Below, one piece after another: positions 9,417-18,907 of a stretch of DNA of 64,000 nt; the first letter of the stretch is position 1; every line of letters begins with the position of its first letter. The position numbers and the translations under genes are program-made. Below the pieces are notes generated by a model, which had not been told where the DNA came from, made no database searches, and saw only the letters and a program-made list of their open reading frames with translations. This stretch comes from Pseudarthrobacter siccitolerans (GTDB taxonomy: Bacteria > Actinomycetota > Actinomycetes > Actinomycetales > Micrococcaceae): NCBI RefSeq assembly GCF_001046895.1, contig NZ_CAQI01000036.1, positions 1 to 64,000 on the forward strand, given 5' to 3'.

Positions 9417-11381
9417 CCTCCATCAGGTCATCCGGCCGAACTAAGTCCCAAACGGGAACCCTCGCGGCGCCTGGCCCTTCGCCCGTACGCCAAGGCAGTA
9501 GCCCAGGTCCTCCGGGTCAGCTTCCGCGCCTCCCCGGGCGCTGTCATCATGAAGGTGCTCGGCTCGCTGATCTCGGCCGTGCTGCCCCTGGTGACCACCT
9601 ACTTCGCCGCGCTCACCACCACTGCCCTGGCAGCGGCCTATGCCGGTGACGCCGGCGCAGGGCAGCTGGCCATTGTCTACGTCATCATCACCGCCGCGCT
9701 AGGCCTTTTCTGGGGTGCGTTCAGCAGCGTGGACCGCTATATCCAGCAGCTGATGAGCTTCAAGGTGGGCGCCATCGTGGGCGACCAGATGTATGAGCGG
9801 TTCCTCGCCCTCGAATTCTGGCGCTACGACGACAAGGAAACCGTTGACCTGTACGACCGCGCCAAGCGGTTCTCCGATTCCTACGCCCGCGTGCTGGACC
9901 GCATCGCCGCCATCTTCACCCAGCTCGTCTCCGTGATCCTGGCCGTGGGAGCCCTGCTGCTGGTCAGCTGGTGGATTGCCGTGATTGTCCTGGTGGCCAT
10001 TGTGCCCAGCGTGTACCTGCAGTTCAAGCTGTCCCGGGAACAGATCGCGCACTGGAACACGCAGGTGGACTCAAGGCGGCAGCGCCGGATGATCGAACAG
10101 AACCTGCTCCGGCCGCAGCACATCGCCGAGATGCGCCTGTACGGCATCGTCGCCTTCCTGATGGACCTCCGCTCCCGCCTGCGCGACGCCGACGAGCGCC
10201 GCCGTCTTGATTTCCAGCGCCGCTACATTCCCAAGCAGCTTGCCGCCGACGCCCTCCAGTACGGCGCCGAAGTTGTCTCGCTGATCTGGGTGGTGGGGCA
10301 GATCATCACCCGCGCGCAGCCGGTGGGCCAGTTCCTCTACGTGCAGCAGATCGTCAGCCGGGCACTGTCCACGGCCAACAACCTGGTCTCCTCCCTCAGT
10401 TCCATCGACGAGGACCTGGCCAACCTCAAGGACTACGAACTGTTTATGGCCCTGCCGGTGCACTCGGAGCACGCCCCGCCCCTGCTGGAAGCGCCGAAAA
10501 CCGTTGAGCTGAAGGACATCCGGTTCACCTACACCGGCAGCGACATTGAGGTCATCCGCGGCATCAGCATGACCATCCGGGAAGGCCAGCACATAGCCAT
10601 TGTGGGCGAGAACGGCGCCGGGAAGTCCACCCTGATCCGCATCCTCGCCGGCCTCTACCGCCCGGACTCCGGGCAGGTAATGCTCGACGGCGTGGACCTG
10701 GCCGCCGTCGACGTCACCTCCTGGCACCGGCACCTGGCCGTGCTGAGCCAGGAGTTCCTCAAGTACGAGTTCGCCACCGCGGCCGAAAACATCTACTTCG
10801 GCGACGTCGACTCGCCCCGGGACGAGGTCCGAATCCGCAGGGCCGCGGCGGACGCAGAGGCCTTGGACTTCATCAACAAGCTGCCCAACGGGCTGGACAA
10901 CCATGTCAGCAACTGGATGGAGGACCCCCGGGGCCGCAAGGGCAGCGGCCTGTCCGGCGGCCAGTGGCAGCGGCTGGCAATGGCCCGGAACTTCTACCGG
11001 GACGCATCCTTTATGGTGATGGACGAGCCGACGTCCGCCATCGATGCCCTGGCCGAGCACCGCATCTTCACCCGCCTCTTCGCGGACCGGAGCAGCACCA
11101 TCATCGCCATCAGCCACCGCCTGGCCACCATCGAGAAGGCGGACATCGTGTACATGCTGGAGGATGGCCGGATCGTGGAGCAGGGCACGCACAAGGAATT
11201 GGTGTCCCTGCGTGGCCGCTACTTCCGGATGTTCGAATCCCAGATCCCCGCCAGCCCCCTAACCTCGCAAGTCCGTTCCGGCTCCCTGCCCTCGCAAGCC
11301 CGGGCCGGGGCCCTCGCCGAACCGGCTCCACGGCCAGGGGACCCTGCTGGCGTGGGCCCCGCGGAAGACACCGGAACCTAG
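9414..11381 (+). CDS. ABC exporter, fused permease and ATPase
   Basis: 655 residues. Residues about 30-330 form a six-helix ABC exporter membrane domain. The ATPase follows, with Walker A GENGAGKST at 398-406, signature SGGQ and Walker B FMVMDEPTS, then the H-loop AISHRL. The last 50 residues are a proline- and serine-rich tail. The half-transporter must dimerise. Type I exporters of this kind move lipids, peptides or drugs; nothing here fixes the substrate. It follows the lipoprotein gene by 36 bases but has its own TAGGCT hexamer 6 bases before the ATG. Its last 4 bases overlap the end of the convergent gene on the other strand. Confidence 0.9.
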   Translation: MPPSGHPAELSPKREPSRRLALRPYAKAVAQVLRVSFRASPGAVIMKVLGSLISAVLPLVTTYFAALTTTALAAAYAGDAGAGQLAIVYVIITAALGLFWGAFSSVDRYIQQLMSFKVGAIVGDQMYERFLALEFWRYDDKETVDLYDRAKRFSDSYARVLDRIAAIFTQLVSVILAVGALLLVSWWIAVIVLVAIVPSVYLQFKLSREQIAHWNTQVDSRRQRRMIEQNLLRPQHIAEMRLYGIVAFLMDLRSRLRDADERRRLDFQRRYIPKQLAADALQYGAEVVSLIWVVGQIITRAQPVGQFLYVQQIVSRALSTANNLVSSLSSIDEDLANLKDYELFMALPVHSEHAPPLLEAPKTVELKDIRFTYTGSDIEVIRGISMTIREGQHIAIVGENGAGKSTLIRILAGLYRPDSGQVMLDGVDLAAVDVTSWHRHLAVLSQEFLKYEFATAAENIYFGDVDSPRDEVRIRRAAADAEALDFINKLPNGLDNHVSNWMEDPRGRKGSGLSGGQWQRLAMARNFYRDASFMVMDEPTSAIDALAEHRIFTRLFADRSSTIIAISHRLATIEKADIVYMLEDGRIVEQGTHKELVSLRGRYFRMFESQIPASPLTSQVRSGSLPSQARAGALAEPAPRPGDPAGVGPAEDTGT

Positions 11382-11983
11382 GCCTCCATGATGGTGGTGC
11401 GGACCCGGGCCAGGCCGGGCCGCGGCGGGACGCTGCTGAAGCCAAAGGTTACTGCCGGCGCAATGGGCGCCAGCGCGCCCGCGTCGGTGCCGTTCCAGCG
11501 GACGACGGCGGACGCGATGGCGTGGAGGTCGCTCACCCCGTAAAACTCCCGCCGGCCGCTTCCCGCAGTGCCGGCTGTCCGGGAGCCTCCGCTGAGCAAA
11601 CCTGCTATCGGGCTGATCGTCCCCAGCCAGCGGGGATGGACGGCAAGGGGGCGGGGGACTGCCCGCAACGTCCGGCCCAGGAGGGTCCGCCCGCCGAGGC
11701 GTGCGCGGATAGCCAGCGGGCCGGCGTCGACCGCTAAAGCCCGGTGTTCCAGCCGGGCGGCCACACCAACCACCAGGACTTCGTCAAAGCTGTAGGTGCC
11801 TGAGATGAAGCCGGCCACGTCCTGCGTGGGCGCGAGCAGCAGCCGGTGCCCGGAAGGCTCCTGCACCATCACATCGGCAAACGGACCAAACGGGGAGGAG
11901 TCCCAGATTCCCACCACTGCCCGCAGGCCGGAAGCCGTTCCTATCCCGGCAATGTGGCCATCAAAAATCCAGCGCGCGCCCAT
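11378..11983 (-). CDS. Conserved protein of unknown function
   Basis: 201 residues. Not recognised. It opens with RWIFDGHIAGIGTASGLRAVVG and SSPFGPFADVMVQEPSG, suggesting a beta-rich soluble domain, and has no signal peptide or membrane helix. It is judged real because it fills the space between two good genes, has a strong leaderless start (TACAGT 6 bases before the ATG) and ends within 4 bases of the convergent ABC gene. It is divergent from guaB3 with only 64 bases between, so the two promoters are adjacent. Confidence 0.6.
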   Translation of the reverse strand: MGARWIFDGHIAGIGTASGLRAVVGIWDSSPFGPFADVMVQEPSGHRLLLAPTQDVAGFISGTYSFDEVLVVGVAARLEHRALAVDAGPLAIRARLGGRTLLGRTLRAVPRPLAVHPRWLGTISPIAGLLSGGSRTAGTAGSGRREFYGVSDLHAIASAVVRWNGTDAGALAPIAPAVTFGFSSVPPRPGLARVRTTIMEA

Positions 11984-11995
11984 TGGGCTACTGTA
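11984..11995 (-). promoter_or_regulatory. Leaderless promoter of the 11983 minus-strand gene
   Basis: On the minus strand TACAGT (11995-11990) is followed by AGCCCA and then ATG at 11983. No ribosome-binding sequence precedes this ATG. Confidence 0.6.
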
Positions 11996-12035
11996 GCCAC
12001 AGGCCAGGGCAGCAAGGACAACACTGCGGCTGGGA

Positions 12036-12050
12036 TAACCTAGAGCAGTG
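12036..12050 (+). promoter_or_regulatory. Leaderless promoter of guaB3
   Basis: TAACCT (12036-12041), AGAGCA, then GTG 12048. It is back to back with the divergent leaderless promoter at 11984-11995. Confidence 0.6.
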
Positions 12051-13184
12051 ACTTACGAGATCGAGATCGGCCGTGGCAAGCGTGGGCGTCGTGCCTACTC
12101 CCTGGATGACATTGCAATTGTCCCTAACCGTCGTACCCGCGACCCCAAGGACGTCTCCGTCTCATGGCAGATCGACGCCTACCAGTTCGACATGCCGGTG
12201 ATCGCAGCGCCCATGGACTCGGCGATGTCCCCGGCCACAGCCATTGCCCTGGGCAAACTAGGCGGACTGGGTGTGCTGGACCTCGAAGGGCTCTGGACCC
12301 GGTACGAGGACCCGCAGCCCATCCTCGACGAGATCGGCGCGCTCCAGGACGAGGTCAACAGCCCCGCCGTGACCGGCCGGATGCAGGAACTGTACAAGGC
12401 GCCTATCCAGCCTGATCTGATTACCTCCCGGCTGGCGGAGATGCGCGCGGCCGGCGTCACGGTGGCCGGCTCCCTCACCCCGCAGCGCACCCAGGAGCAC
12501 TACAAGACAGTGGTCGCCGCCGGCGTCGACATCTTTGTGATCCGCGGCACCACCGTCTCCGCCGAGCACGTGTCCAAGGACCACGAACCGCTGAACCTTA
12601 AGCAGTTCATCTACGAGCTGGACGTCCCCGTCATCGTGGGCGGCGCGGCCGGCTACACCCCCGCCCTGCACCTCATGCGCACCGGCGCGGCCGGTGTCCT
12701 GGTGGGCTTCGGCGGCGGCGCCACCACCACCACCCGCCGTGCGCTGGGCATCCACTCGCCCATGGCGTCAGCCATTTCCGACGTCGCCGCGGCCCGCCGC
12801 GACTACATGGACGAGTCCGGCGGCCGCTACGTCCACGTGATTGCCGACGGCGGCATGGGCACCTCCGGCGATATCGTCAAGGCGATTGCCATGGGGGCCG
12901 ACGCCGTGATGCTGGGCAGCGCGCTGGCCCGCGCGGAAGAGGCACCGGGCAAGGGCTGGCACTGGGGCCAGGAGGCACACCACCTGGAACTGCCGCGCGG
13001 CGACCGCGTCAACGTCGGCACCGTCGGGCCCCTGGAAGAGGTCCTCTTCGGACCGGGCCACCACACCAACGGAACGGCCAACCTCATCGGTGCGTTGCGC
13101 CGCTCCATGGCGACCACCGGCTACTCGGACCTGAAGGAATTCCAGCGCGTCGACGTCGTCGTTTCCCCCTACTCAGGAAACTGA
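12048..13184 (+). CDS. guaB3: GuaB3, IMP dehydrogenase-related protein
   Basis: 378 residues beginning TYEIEIGRGKRGRRAYSLDDIAIVP, the signature start of actinobacterial GuaB3. It keeps the IMPDH barrel pieces AAPMDSAM, VIADGGMGTSGDIVKAIAMGADAVMLG, but has no CBS domains. The catalytic loop region reads GVLVGFGGGATTTTRR, and no cysteine is visible anywhere in the protein. Classical IMPDH chemistry needs that Cys, so this paralogue probably does not turn over IMP in the usual way. A regulatory or GMP-reductase-like role is conjecture. It sits between guaB and guaA and is followed by glpD. Confidence 0.88.
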   Translation: MTYEIEIGRGKRGRRAYSLDDIAIVPNRRTRDPKDVSVSWQIDAYQFDMPVIAAPMDSAMSPATAIALGKLGGLGVLDLEGLWTRYEDPQPILDEIGALQDEVNSPAVTGRMQELYKAPIQPDLITSRLAEMRAAGVTVAGSLTPQRTQEHYKTVVAAGVDIFVIRGTTVSAEHVSKDHEPLNLKQFIYELDVPVIVGGAAGYTPALHLMRTGAAGVLVGFGGGATTTTRRALGIHSPMASAISDVAAARRDYMDESGGRYVHVIADGGMGTSGDIVKAIAMGADAVMLGSALARAEEAPGKGWHWGQEAHHLELPRGDRVNVGTVGPLEEVLFGPGHHTNGTANLIGALRRSMATTGYSDLKEFQRVDVVVSPYSGN

Positions 13185-13281
13185 CGCGCAGGGCAGCCCG
13201 GTCCCTGCCTGCCCTGCCCAAGCGTGCCGCGACGAAGTACTGTGGTTCCACGACCGGGACTAGCGGCACTGGAGGCGTTCA

Positions 13282-15021
13282 ATGAAGAGTTTTCCTGACA
13301 ACGGCGGAGCCCTGGGCCCGGCAGCCAGGGAGGCGGCCATCGAGCGGCTGCGGGCGACGGCGGACCCCGGCCGGGAGCTGGACATCCTTATTGTCGGCGG
13401 CGGCATCGTGGGTACGGGAGCCGCCCTGGATGCCGTCACCCGCGGACTGGACGTGGGCATCGTCGAGGCGAGCGACTGGGCGGCGGGAACCTCCTCACGG
13501 TCCTCCAAGCTCATCCACGGCGGCCTGCGCTACCTGGAAATGCTCGACTTCGCGCTCGTCAAAGAGGCGCTGCAGGAGCGCGGGCTGCTGCTGTCCGAAC
13601 TTGCGCCGCACCTGGCCCGGCCCGTGCCTTTCCTGTATCCGCTGACCAGGCCCTTTCTTGAACGTCCCTACGTCGGCGCCGGGATTGCCCTGTACGACGC
13701 CATGTCCGTCTCCAGCGGCCACAGCAGGGGAGTGCCGTTCCACAAGCACCTCACCAAACGGGGAACCTTGCGCGCGGCGCCAAGCCTGAAGGACGACGCC
13801 TTTGTGGGCTCTATCCGGTACTACGACGGCCAGGTGGATGACGCCAAGTACGTGGCCAACCTGGTCCGCACGGCCGCCTACTACGGCGCCCATGCAGTAA
13901 ACCAGATGGCAGTGGTGGACTTCCTGCGCGAAGGTGAACGGGTGGTGGGCGCCAAGGTGGTCAACCACGAGGACGGGACGCAGTTCAACATCCGGGCCAA
14001 GCAGGTCATCAATGCCACCGGCGTCTGGACCGACGAAACCCAGGCCATGGTGACCGAGCGCGGGCAGCTGAAGGTCCGTGCCTCCAAGGGAATCCACCTG
14101 GTGGTGCCCCGCGACCGGTTCCAGTCCACCGTGGGCCTGATCCTGCGCACCGAGAAGTCCGTGTTGTTTGTTATCCCCTGGGGCCGGCACTGGATCATCG
14201 GCACCACGGACACGGACTGGAACCTGGACAAAGCCCATCCCGCGGCGTCCAGCAAGGACATCGACTACATCCTCGAGCACGTCAACAAGGTACTCAAGCG
14301 GCCGCTCACCAGGGAAGACGTTGAAGGGGTCTACGCAGGCCTGCGCCCGCTGCTCGCCGGCGAAAACGATTCCACAGCCAAGCTCTCCCGCGAGCATGTG
14401 GTGGCGCACCCTGTTCCCGGACTGGTGGTGGTGGCCGGCGGCAAATGGACCACGTACCGCGTCATGGCCAAGGACGCGGTGGACGAGGCCACCCGGACCA
14501 TGGACGAGCGGGTCCCGCCGAGCTGCACGGAAACCATCCCGCTGCTGGGCGCGGGCGGCTTCAAGGCGGCCTGGAACCGGCGGAACCGGACGGCGGAGGA
14601 ATCCGGCGTGCACGTGGCGCGGATCGAACACCTGCTCAACCGCTACGGTTCCATGACCCCCGAGGTGCTGGCCATCATCAAGGAAAACCCTGCCCTCGCC
14701 GAACCGATCCCCGGCGCGGACGACTACCTGCAGGCCGAAGCCGTCTACGCCGCCACGCATGAAGGCGCCCGCCACGTCAATGACGTCCTGACCCGGCGGA
14801 CCCGGATTTCGATTGAGGCGTGGGACCGCGGTGTGTCAGCCGTTCCCGTAGTCGCTAAACTGATGGGTGACGTCCTTGGCTGGAGCGATGCCCAGCGCGA
14901 AAACGAGATCAGGCACTACATTGCACGGGTGGAGGCGGAACGCCTGAGCCAGCAACAGCCGGATGACGAATCCGCAGACGCCGCCCGCTTGGGCGTGGAA
15001 GACATCGTGCCCTTGCGCTGA
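13282..15021 (+). CDS. glpD: Aerobic glycerol-3-phosphate dehydrogenase
   Basis: 579 residues, normal length. The FAD-binding motif ILIVGGGIVG lies at about 35-44, followed by TSSRSSKLIHGGLRYLE, the hallmark of GlpD. The DAO-fold core continues to about 390, and the C-terminal helical domain covers 410-550. It oxidises glycerol-3-phosphate to dihydroxyacetone phosphate at the inner face of the membrane and passes electrons to menaquinone. GGAGG lies upstream of the ATG. The next gene, a PTS EIIA, starts 38 bases later on the same strand and may be cotranscribed. Confidence 0.95.
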   Translation: MKSFPDNGGALGPAAREAAIERLRATADPGRELDILIVGGGIVGTGAALDAVTRGLDVGIVEASDWAAGTSSRSSKLIHGGLRYLEMLDFALVKEALQERGLLLSELAPHLARPVPFLYPLTRPFLERPYVGAGIALYDAMSVSSGHSRGVPFHKHLTKRGTLRAAPSLKDDAFVGSIRYYDGQVDDAKYVANLVRTAAYYGAHAVNQMAVVDFLREGERVVGAKVVNHEDGTQFNIRAKQVINATGVWTDETQAMVTERGQLKVRASKGIHLVVPRDRFQSTVGLILRTEKSVLFVIPWGRHWIIGTTDTDWNLDKAHPAASSKDIDYILEHVNKVLKRPLTREDVEGVYAGLRPLLAGENDSTAKLSREHVVAHPVPGLVVVAGGKWTTYRVMAKDAVDEATRTMDERVPPSCTETIPLLGAGGFKAAWNRRNRTAEESGVHVARIEHLLNRYGSMTPEVLAIIKENPALAEPIPGADDYLQAEAVYAATHEGARHVNDVLTRRTRISIEAWDRGVSAVPVVAKLMGDVLGWSDAQRENEIRHYIARVEAERLSQQQPDDESADAARLGVEDIVPLR

Positions 15022-15059
15022 GGGCTCGCGGCACCAGCTCCTCACTGAAGGGATACGCC

Positions 15060-15548
15060 TTGGCGGAACCACTTGACCGGTACGATGCCGAACTCACCAC
15101 CCCCGACATGGTGATCCTGGAGCTGGAGGCAAAGGACAAGGCGGACGCCGCCACCCAGCTCGCGGAACGGCTCTTCGCCGCCGGCCGGGTCTCGGACCTG
15201 CCCGGGTTCCTGGAGCACGTGAACGCGCGGGAACACCAGCTGGCCACCGGGCTTCCGGGCGGCATCGGCCTGCCCCATGCACGCAGTGAATACGTCTCCC
15301 GCACCTCGATCGCCGTCGGCATCGCCAAGTACGGCCATGCCCTGGACTTCGGTGCCGCCGACGGGCCGGCCACGGTGATCCTGCTGATCGCCACCCCGGC
15401 CAGCTCGTTCTCCGACCACCTCGAAGTCCTGGCCACCCTGGCCCGTTCGCTGTCCAAGGAGTCCTTCCGCGAATCGCTCCGGCGTGCCTACGACGCCGAA
15501 GTCATCTCCGAGCTCATCAATTCCAGCCTGGTGTTTTTCGACCATTGA
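15060..15548 (+). CDS. PTS fructose/mannitol-type EIIA protein (orphan)
   Basis: 162 residues, a single EIIA domain of the fructose/mannitol/nitrogen family. The phosphorylated histidine lies in GGIGLPHARSE (His73). It takes phosphate from HPr-His and would pass it to an EIIB domain, but no EIIB or EIIC is encoded nearby. The start is TTG with GAAGGGA upstream. Position after glpD suggests cotranscription and perhaps a role in sensing carbon state; an EIIA that serves a permease elsewhere is equally possible. Confidence 0.85.
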   Translation: MAEPLDRYDAELTTPDMVILELEAKDKADAATQLAERLFAAGRVSDLPGFLEHVNAREHQLATGLPGGIGLPHARSEYVSRTSIAVGIAKYGHALDFGAADGPATVILLIATPASSFSDHLEVLATLARSLSKESFRESLRRAYDAEVISELINSSLVFFDH

Positions 15549-15656
15549 CGGCCTTGCCGCTGCACCTTCCAGGTTGGAGGCGCGGCCGGTGCCCAGGACC
15601 GTCCAGGAAGGAACGTGGCGACTGGGGGCGTTTAGTTGTTCTACAGCGGGACGAAG

Positions 15657-15671
15657 TACGGTTAAGACGTG
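15657..15671 (+). promoter_or_regulatory. Leaderless promoter of the SURF1 gene
   Basis: TACGGT (15657-15662), TAAGAC, then GTG 15669. Confidence 0.55.
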
Positions 15672-16541
15672 TGGAAAACAGCCCTCAAACCCCGATGGAT
15701 CGCAGGCTTTGTGTTTGCGATCGTCATCTCCGGGGTCTTCGTGCTGCTCAGCCAATGGCAGTTCGGACGCTCCACCCAGCCGGAAGCGCCGGTCAACCCG
15801 GCCACCGAGCAGGTACAGCCCCTGACCGGGACGCTGGAGCCGGGGGACTTTTTCCACGGGACCGACGCCGACCAGATGGTCAGTGCGCAGGGCACCTACG
15901 ATCCCGCCAAACAGGTCCTGGTGCCGGGCAGGCTGCATGACGGCAAGACCGGCTACTGGGTGGTTTCCGCCTTCGCCGTGTCCGGCGCCCCGACCCTGAG
16001 CGGCGTGGCCGCCTCACCCCAGACCTGGATCCCGGTGGCCCGCGGGTGGGTGGCTGATCCCGCCGACGCCGGGACTCCGCCGTCGGGCACTGTTGAACTC
16101 ACCGGGCGGCTCCTGCCATCCGAGGCACCCGTCCCCGGAACGGCAGCCGCTCCCGGGCAGGCAACGGCCGTGTCAGTGGCGGAGTTGATCAACTACTGGG
16201 AAGTGAGCAGCTATCCCGGCTTCGTGGCTGCCACCGCCGAGGTGGCCAACGGCGTGGACGCCAGCGCCGCAGCCGTGCGGGGAGACCTCCTTCCCCTTGA
16301 GATCGGGCCCCAGCCGCCCGCCCAGAAAATCAACTGGCTCAACCTCTTCTACTCCCTCGAGTGGGTTGTCTTCGCCGGATTCGCCCTCTTCATCTGGTGG
16401 CGCCTGGTCAAGGACGACTACCACCGGGACCTCGAAGATGCCCTCGACGAGGAGGACGGCCATCCAGAGGACGGTCATCCACCTGTTGAGCCCAACCAGC
16501 ACCAGCAACCTGAACAGAACCAGCAAAAGGTACAGCCATGA
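15669..16541 (+). CDS. SURF1 family protein, cytochrome oxidase assembly
   Basis: 290 residues with the SURF1 layout: a first membrane helix (about 9-28) ending in SQWQFGR, an extracytoplasmic domain with VLVPGRLHDGKTGYWVVSAF and WIPVARGWV, and a second helix near 230-250 (LEWVVFAGFALFIWW). An acidic, Gln-rich tail follows. SURF1/Shy1 proteins help insert heme a into subunit I of aa3-type oxidase. The stop overlaps the next gene's ATG, so it is coupled to DUF3817. It has its own leaderless promoter. Confidence 0.9.
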   Translation: MWKTALKPRWIAGFVFAIVISGVFVLLSQWQFGRSTQPEAPVNPATEQVQPLTGTLEPGDFFHGTDADQMVSAQGTYDPAKQVLVPGRLHDGKTGYWVVSAFAVSGAPTLSGVAASPQTWIPVARGWVADPADAGTPPSGTVELTGRLLPSEAPVPGTAAAPGQATAVSVAELINYWEVSSYPGFVAATAEVANGVDASAAAVRGDLLPLEIGPQPPAQKINWLNLFYSLEWVVFAGFALFIWWRLVKDDYHRDLEDALDEEDGHPEDGHPPVEPNQHQQPEQNQQKVQP

Positions 16542-17080
16542 TTGATCCGAAACCGGCCAACCCCGCCTCTGCCAGCGGCATCAACACAGGCAACACAACA
16601 GGCAACGGCACCAGCGGCAAGGCGGCCGGGAAGAAGCGCCGCTTCGGCGGCACCGAGGCGCAGATCCGGTCGGCGCTGAAGTTCTACAAGGTGCTGGCTT
16701 ACCTCACGGGCGCCATGCTGCTGCTGCTCTGCGCCGAACTGATCGCCAGGTACGGGTTCGGGCAGTACCTCTTCGCCGGCGGCACCAATGCGGTGACGGG
16801 ACAGCCCTTCGGCTTCGGATTCGCTGACGCGGAACCCCAGGGCGTGCTGGGCGGCGTCAACCTGTCCGTGACCGTCCTGATCGTCCACGGCTGGATGTAC
16901 GTGGTGTACCTGATCTCCAACTTCCGGCTGTGGTCGCTGATGCGCTGGCCGTTCCTGAAACTGATCCTGCTGGCACTGGGCGGCGTTATCCCGTTCCTGT
17001 CCTTCATCGTTGAGAAGAAGTTCCATGCCGAGGTGGAGGCCGAGCTCGCGGCCAACCCGCAGGCACCCCAGCGATACTGA
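16538..17080 (+). CDS. DUF3817 membrane protein
   Basis: 180 residues. A disordered Asn/Gly/Ala-rich start (1-45) leads to the DUF3817 domain with three membrane helices (about 56-76, 110-130, 138-158). Family signatures include KFYKVLAYLTG, VHGWMYVVYLI and RWPFLKLILLALGGVIPFLSF. The family has no proven function; its pairing with SURF1, overlapping by 4 bases here, suggests a link to respiratory-chain assembly (inference). Confidence 0.88.
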   Translation: MIDPKPANPASASGINTGNTTGNGTSGKAAGKKRRFGGTEAQIRSALKFYKVLAYLTGAMLLLLCAELIARYGFGQYLFAGGTNAVTGQPFGFGFADAEPQGVLGGVNLSVTVLIVHGWMYVVYLISNFRLWSLMRWPFLKLILLALGGVIPFLSFIVEKKFHAEVEAELAANPQAPQRY

Positions 17081-17173
17081 CCTTCAGGCCGGCACAGCCG
17101 GGGTGTTCCCGGCGGGGGAGTTCGCTGCGTCACAGCGCGGCTTCTCAAGGTGCGCCGGAACAACGGCGCCAAG

Positions 17174-17188
17174 TAGGCTAGTACGGTG
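17174..17188 (+). promoter_or_regulatory. Leaderless promoter of guaA
   Basis: TAGGCT (17174-17179), AGTACG, then GTG 17186. Identical hexamer and spacing to the ABC exporter promoter at 9402. Confidence 0.6.
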
Positions 17189-18775
17189 ACTACTCCCACT
17201 GCATCCCAGACTTCCCAGAAGCCGGTGCTGGTTGTTGACTACGGTGCCCAGTACGCGCAGCTGATTGCCCGCCGCGTCCGGGAAGCAAATGTGTATTCGG
17301 AAGTGGTTCCGCATACCTATACAACCGAGCAGCTCCTGGCCAAGAACCCCGCCGCCATCATCCTTTCCGGCGGCCCGTCCAGCGTTTACGCTGACGGCGC
17401 CCCGAGCGTCGGAGCGGACCTGTTCGAAGCCGGCGTTCCCGTCTTTGGCATCTGCTACGGCTTCCAGGCCATGGCCAACGCCCTGGGCGGCAAGGTGGAC
17501 AAGACCGGGTTGCGGGAGTACGGCTCCACGGAGACCACCATCCTCGGCGAGGGACGTTCCGTCCTCGAAGGGATGCCCCAGCACCAGAAGACGTGGATGA
17601 GCCACGGCGACTCGGTCCACGAGGCGCCGGACGGCTTTGAAGTGCTGGCGACGACGGCGGGTGCTGAAGTGGCTGCCTTCGCCAACGAGGAGAAGGGCCT
17701 CTTCGGTGTCCAGTGGCACCCCGAGGTCAAGCACTCCGCCTACGGCCAGCAGGTCCTGGAAAACTTCCTGTTCAAGGGCGCCAGGATCGAGCCCAACTGG
17801 ACCACCGGCAACATCCTCGAGGAACAGGTGGAGCGCATCCGCCGGCAGATCGGCGATGCCCGGGTCATCTGCGGCCTCTCCGGCGGCGTCGACTCCGCCG
17901 TGGCCGCCGCCCTCGTCCAGCGCGCCGTCGGCGACCAGCTGACCTGTGTGTTCGTGGACCACGGGCTGCTGCGCGAAGGTGAAGCCGAGCAGGTGGAGCG
18001 CGACTTCGTTGCCGCCACCGGCGTCAACCTCTACGTGGCCAACGAGCAGGAACGGTTCCTTTCAGCCCTGGCCGGCGTGAGCGATCCCGAAACCAAGCGC
18101 AAGATCATCGGCCGCGAATTCATCCGGGCCTTCGAAGAAGCCGAACGCGCCATCATCGCCGAGGCCGCCGCTCACGGCGAGAAGATCAAGTTCCTGGTCC
18201 AGGGCACGCTGTACCCGGACGTCGTCGAATCCGGCGGCGGCGAAGGCGCAGCGAACATCAAGAGCCACCACAACGTGGGCGGCCTCCCGGAGGACCTGCA
18301 GTTCGAGCTCGTGGAGCCGCTGCGCGCCCTCTTCAAGGATGAGGTCCGCGCGGTCGGCGCCCAGCTGGGCCTGCCGCAGGAGATCGTTGGCCGGCAGCCC
18401 TTCCCGGGCCCCGGACTCGGTATCCGCATCGTCGGCGACGTCACCAAGGAACGGCTGGACCTGCTGCGGAAGGCCGACGCGATTGCCCGTGCCGAACTCA
18501 CCGCAGCCGGACTGGACAACGAAGTATGGCAGATGCCCGTGGTCCTGCTCGCTGACGTCCGCAGCGTTGGTGTTATGGGCGACGGCCGCACGTACGGCCA
18601 CCCCATCGTGCTCCGTCCGGTCTCCTCCGAGGACGCCATGACGGCGGACTGGTCACGCCTGCCGTACGAACTGCTCGCGAGGATCTCGAACCGCATCACC
18701 AACGAGGTGGAAGGCGTCAACCGCGTGGTGCTCGATGTCACCAGCAAGCCGCCGGGAACCATCGAGTGGGAGTAG
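17186..18775 (+). CDS. guaA: GMP synthase (glutamine-hydrolysing)
   Basis: 529 residues. The N-terminal class I glutamine amidotransferase has its nucleophile in FGICYGFQ (Cys90) and WHPEV later. The ATP pyrophosphatase domain starts with the PP-loop SGGVDS (Ser232), and the C-terminal dimerisation domain ends with the typical KPPGTIEWE. It converts XMP to GMP using glutamine and ATP, completing the branch begun by guaB. It is transcribed alone: leaderless promoter in front, strong terminator behind. Confidence 0.97.
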   Translation: MTTPTASQTSQKPVLVVDYGAQYAQLIARRVREANVYSEVVPHTYTTEQLLAKNPAAIILSGGPSSVYADGAPSVGADLFEAGVPVFGICYGFQAMANALGGKVDKTGLREYGSTETTILGEGRSVLEGMPQHQKTWMSHGDSVHEAPDGFEVLATTAGAEVAAFANEEKGLFGVQWHPEVKHSAYGQQVLENFLFKGARIEPNWTTGNILEEQVERIRRQIGDARVICGLSGGVDSAVAAALVQRAVGDQLTCVFVDHGLLREGEAEQVERDFVAATGVNLYVANEQERFLSALAGVSDPETKRKIIGREFIRAFEEAERAIIAEAAAHGEKIKFLVQGTLYPDVVESGGGEGAANIKSHHNVGGLPEDLQFELVEPLRALFKDEVRAVGAQLGLPQEIVGRQPFPGPGLGIRIVGDVTKERLDLLRKADAIARAELTAAGLDNEVWQMPVVLLADVRSVGVMGDGRTYGHPIVLRPVSSEDAMTADWSRLPYELLARISNRITNEVEGVNRVVLDVTSKPPGTIEWE

Positions 18776-18782
18776 CAGCATG

Positions 18783-18815
18783 AGTGGCCGGCCTCTGGTG
18801 AAGAGGCCGGCCACT
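18783..18815 (+). terminator. Rho-independent terminator of guaA
   Basis: Perfect 14-bp stem (18783-18796 with 18802-18815), 5-base loop GGTGA, followed by GCTGTTTCTT. Confidence 0.88.
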
Positions 18816-18891
18816 GCTGTTTCTTCCCCGAAATCCTTGGCAATTTAGCCTGCCCCAGTGTTGCGGTCTCTCAGTCCGGCGCCGGAGCGGC

Positions 18892-18907
18892 TACTCTCGA
18901 ATCTATG
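18892..18907 (+). promoter_or_regulatory. Candidate leaderless promoter of the helicase-like gene
   Basis: TACTCT (18892-18897), 7 bases, then ATG 18905. It supports ATG 18905 over the in-frame GTG 18956, which has an AGAAGG site 5 bases upstream and remains an alternative. Confidence 0.45.
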
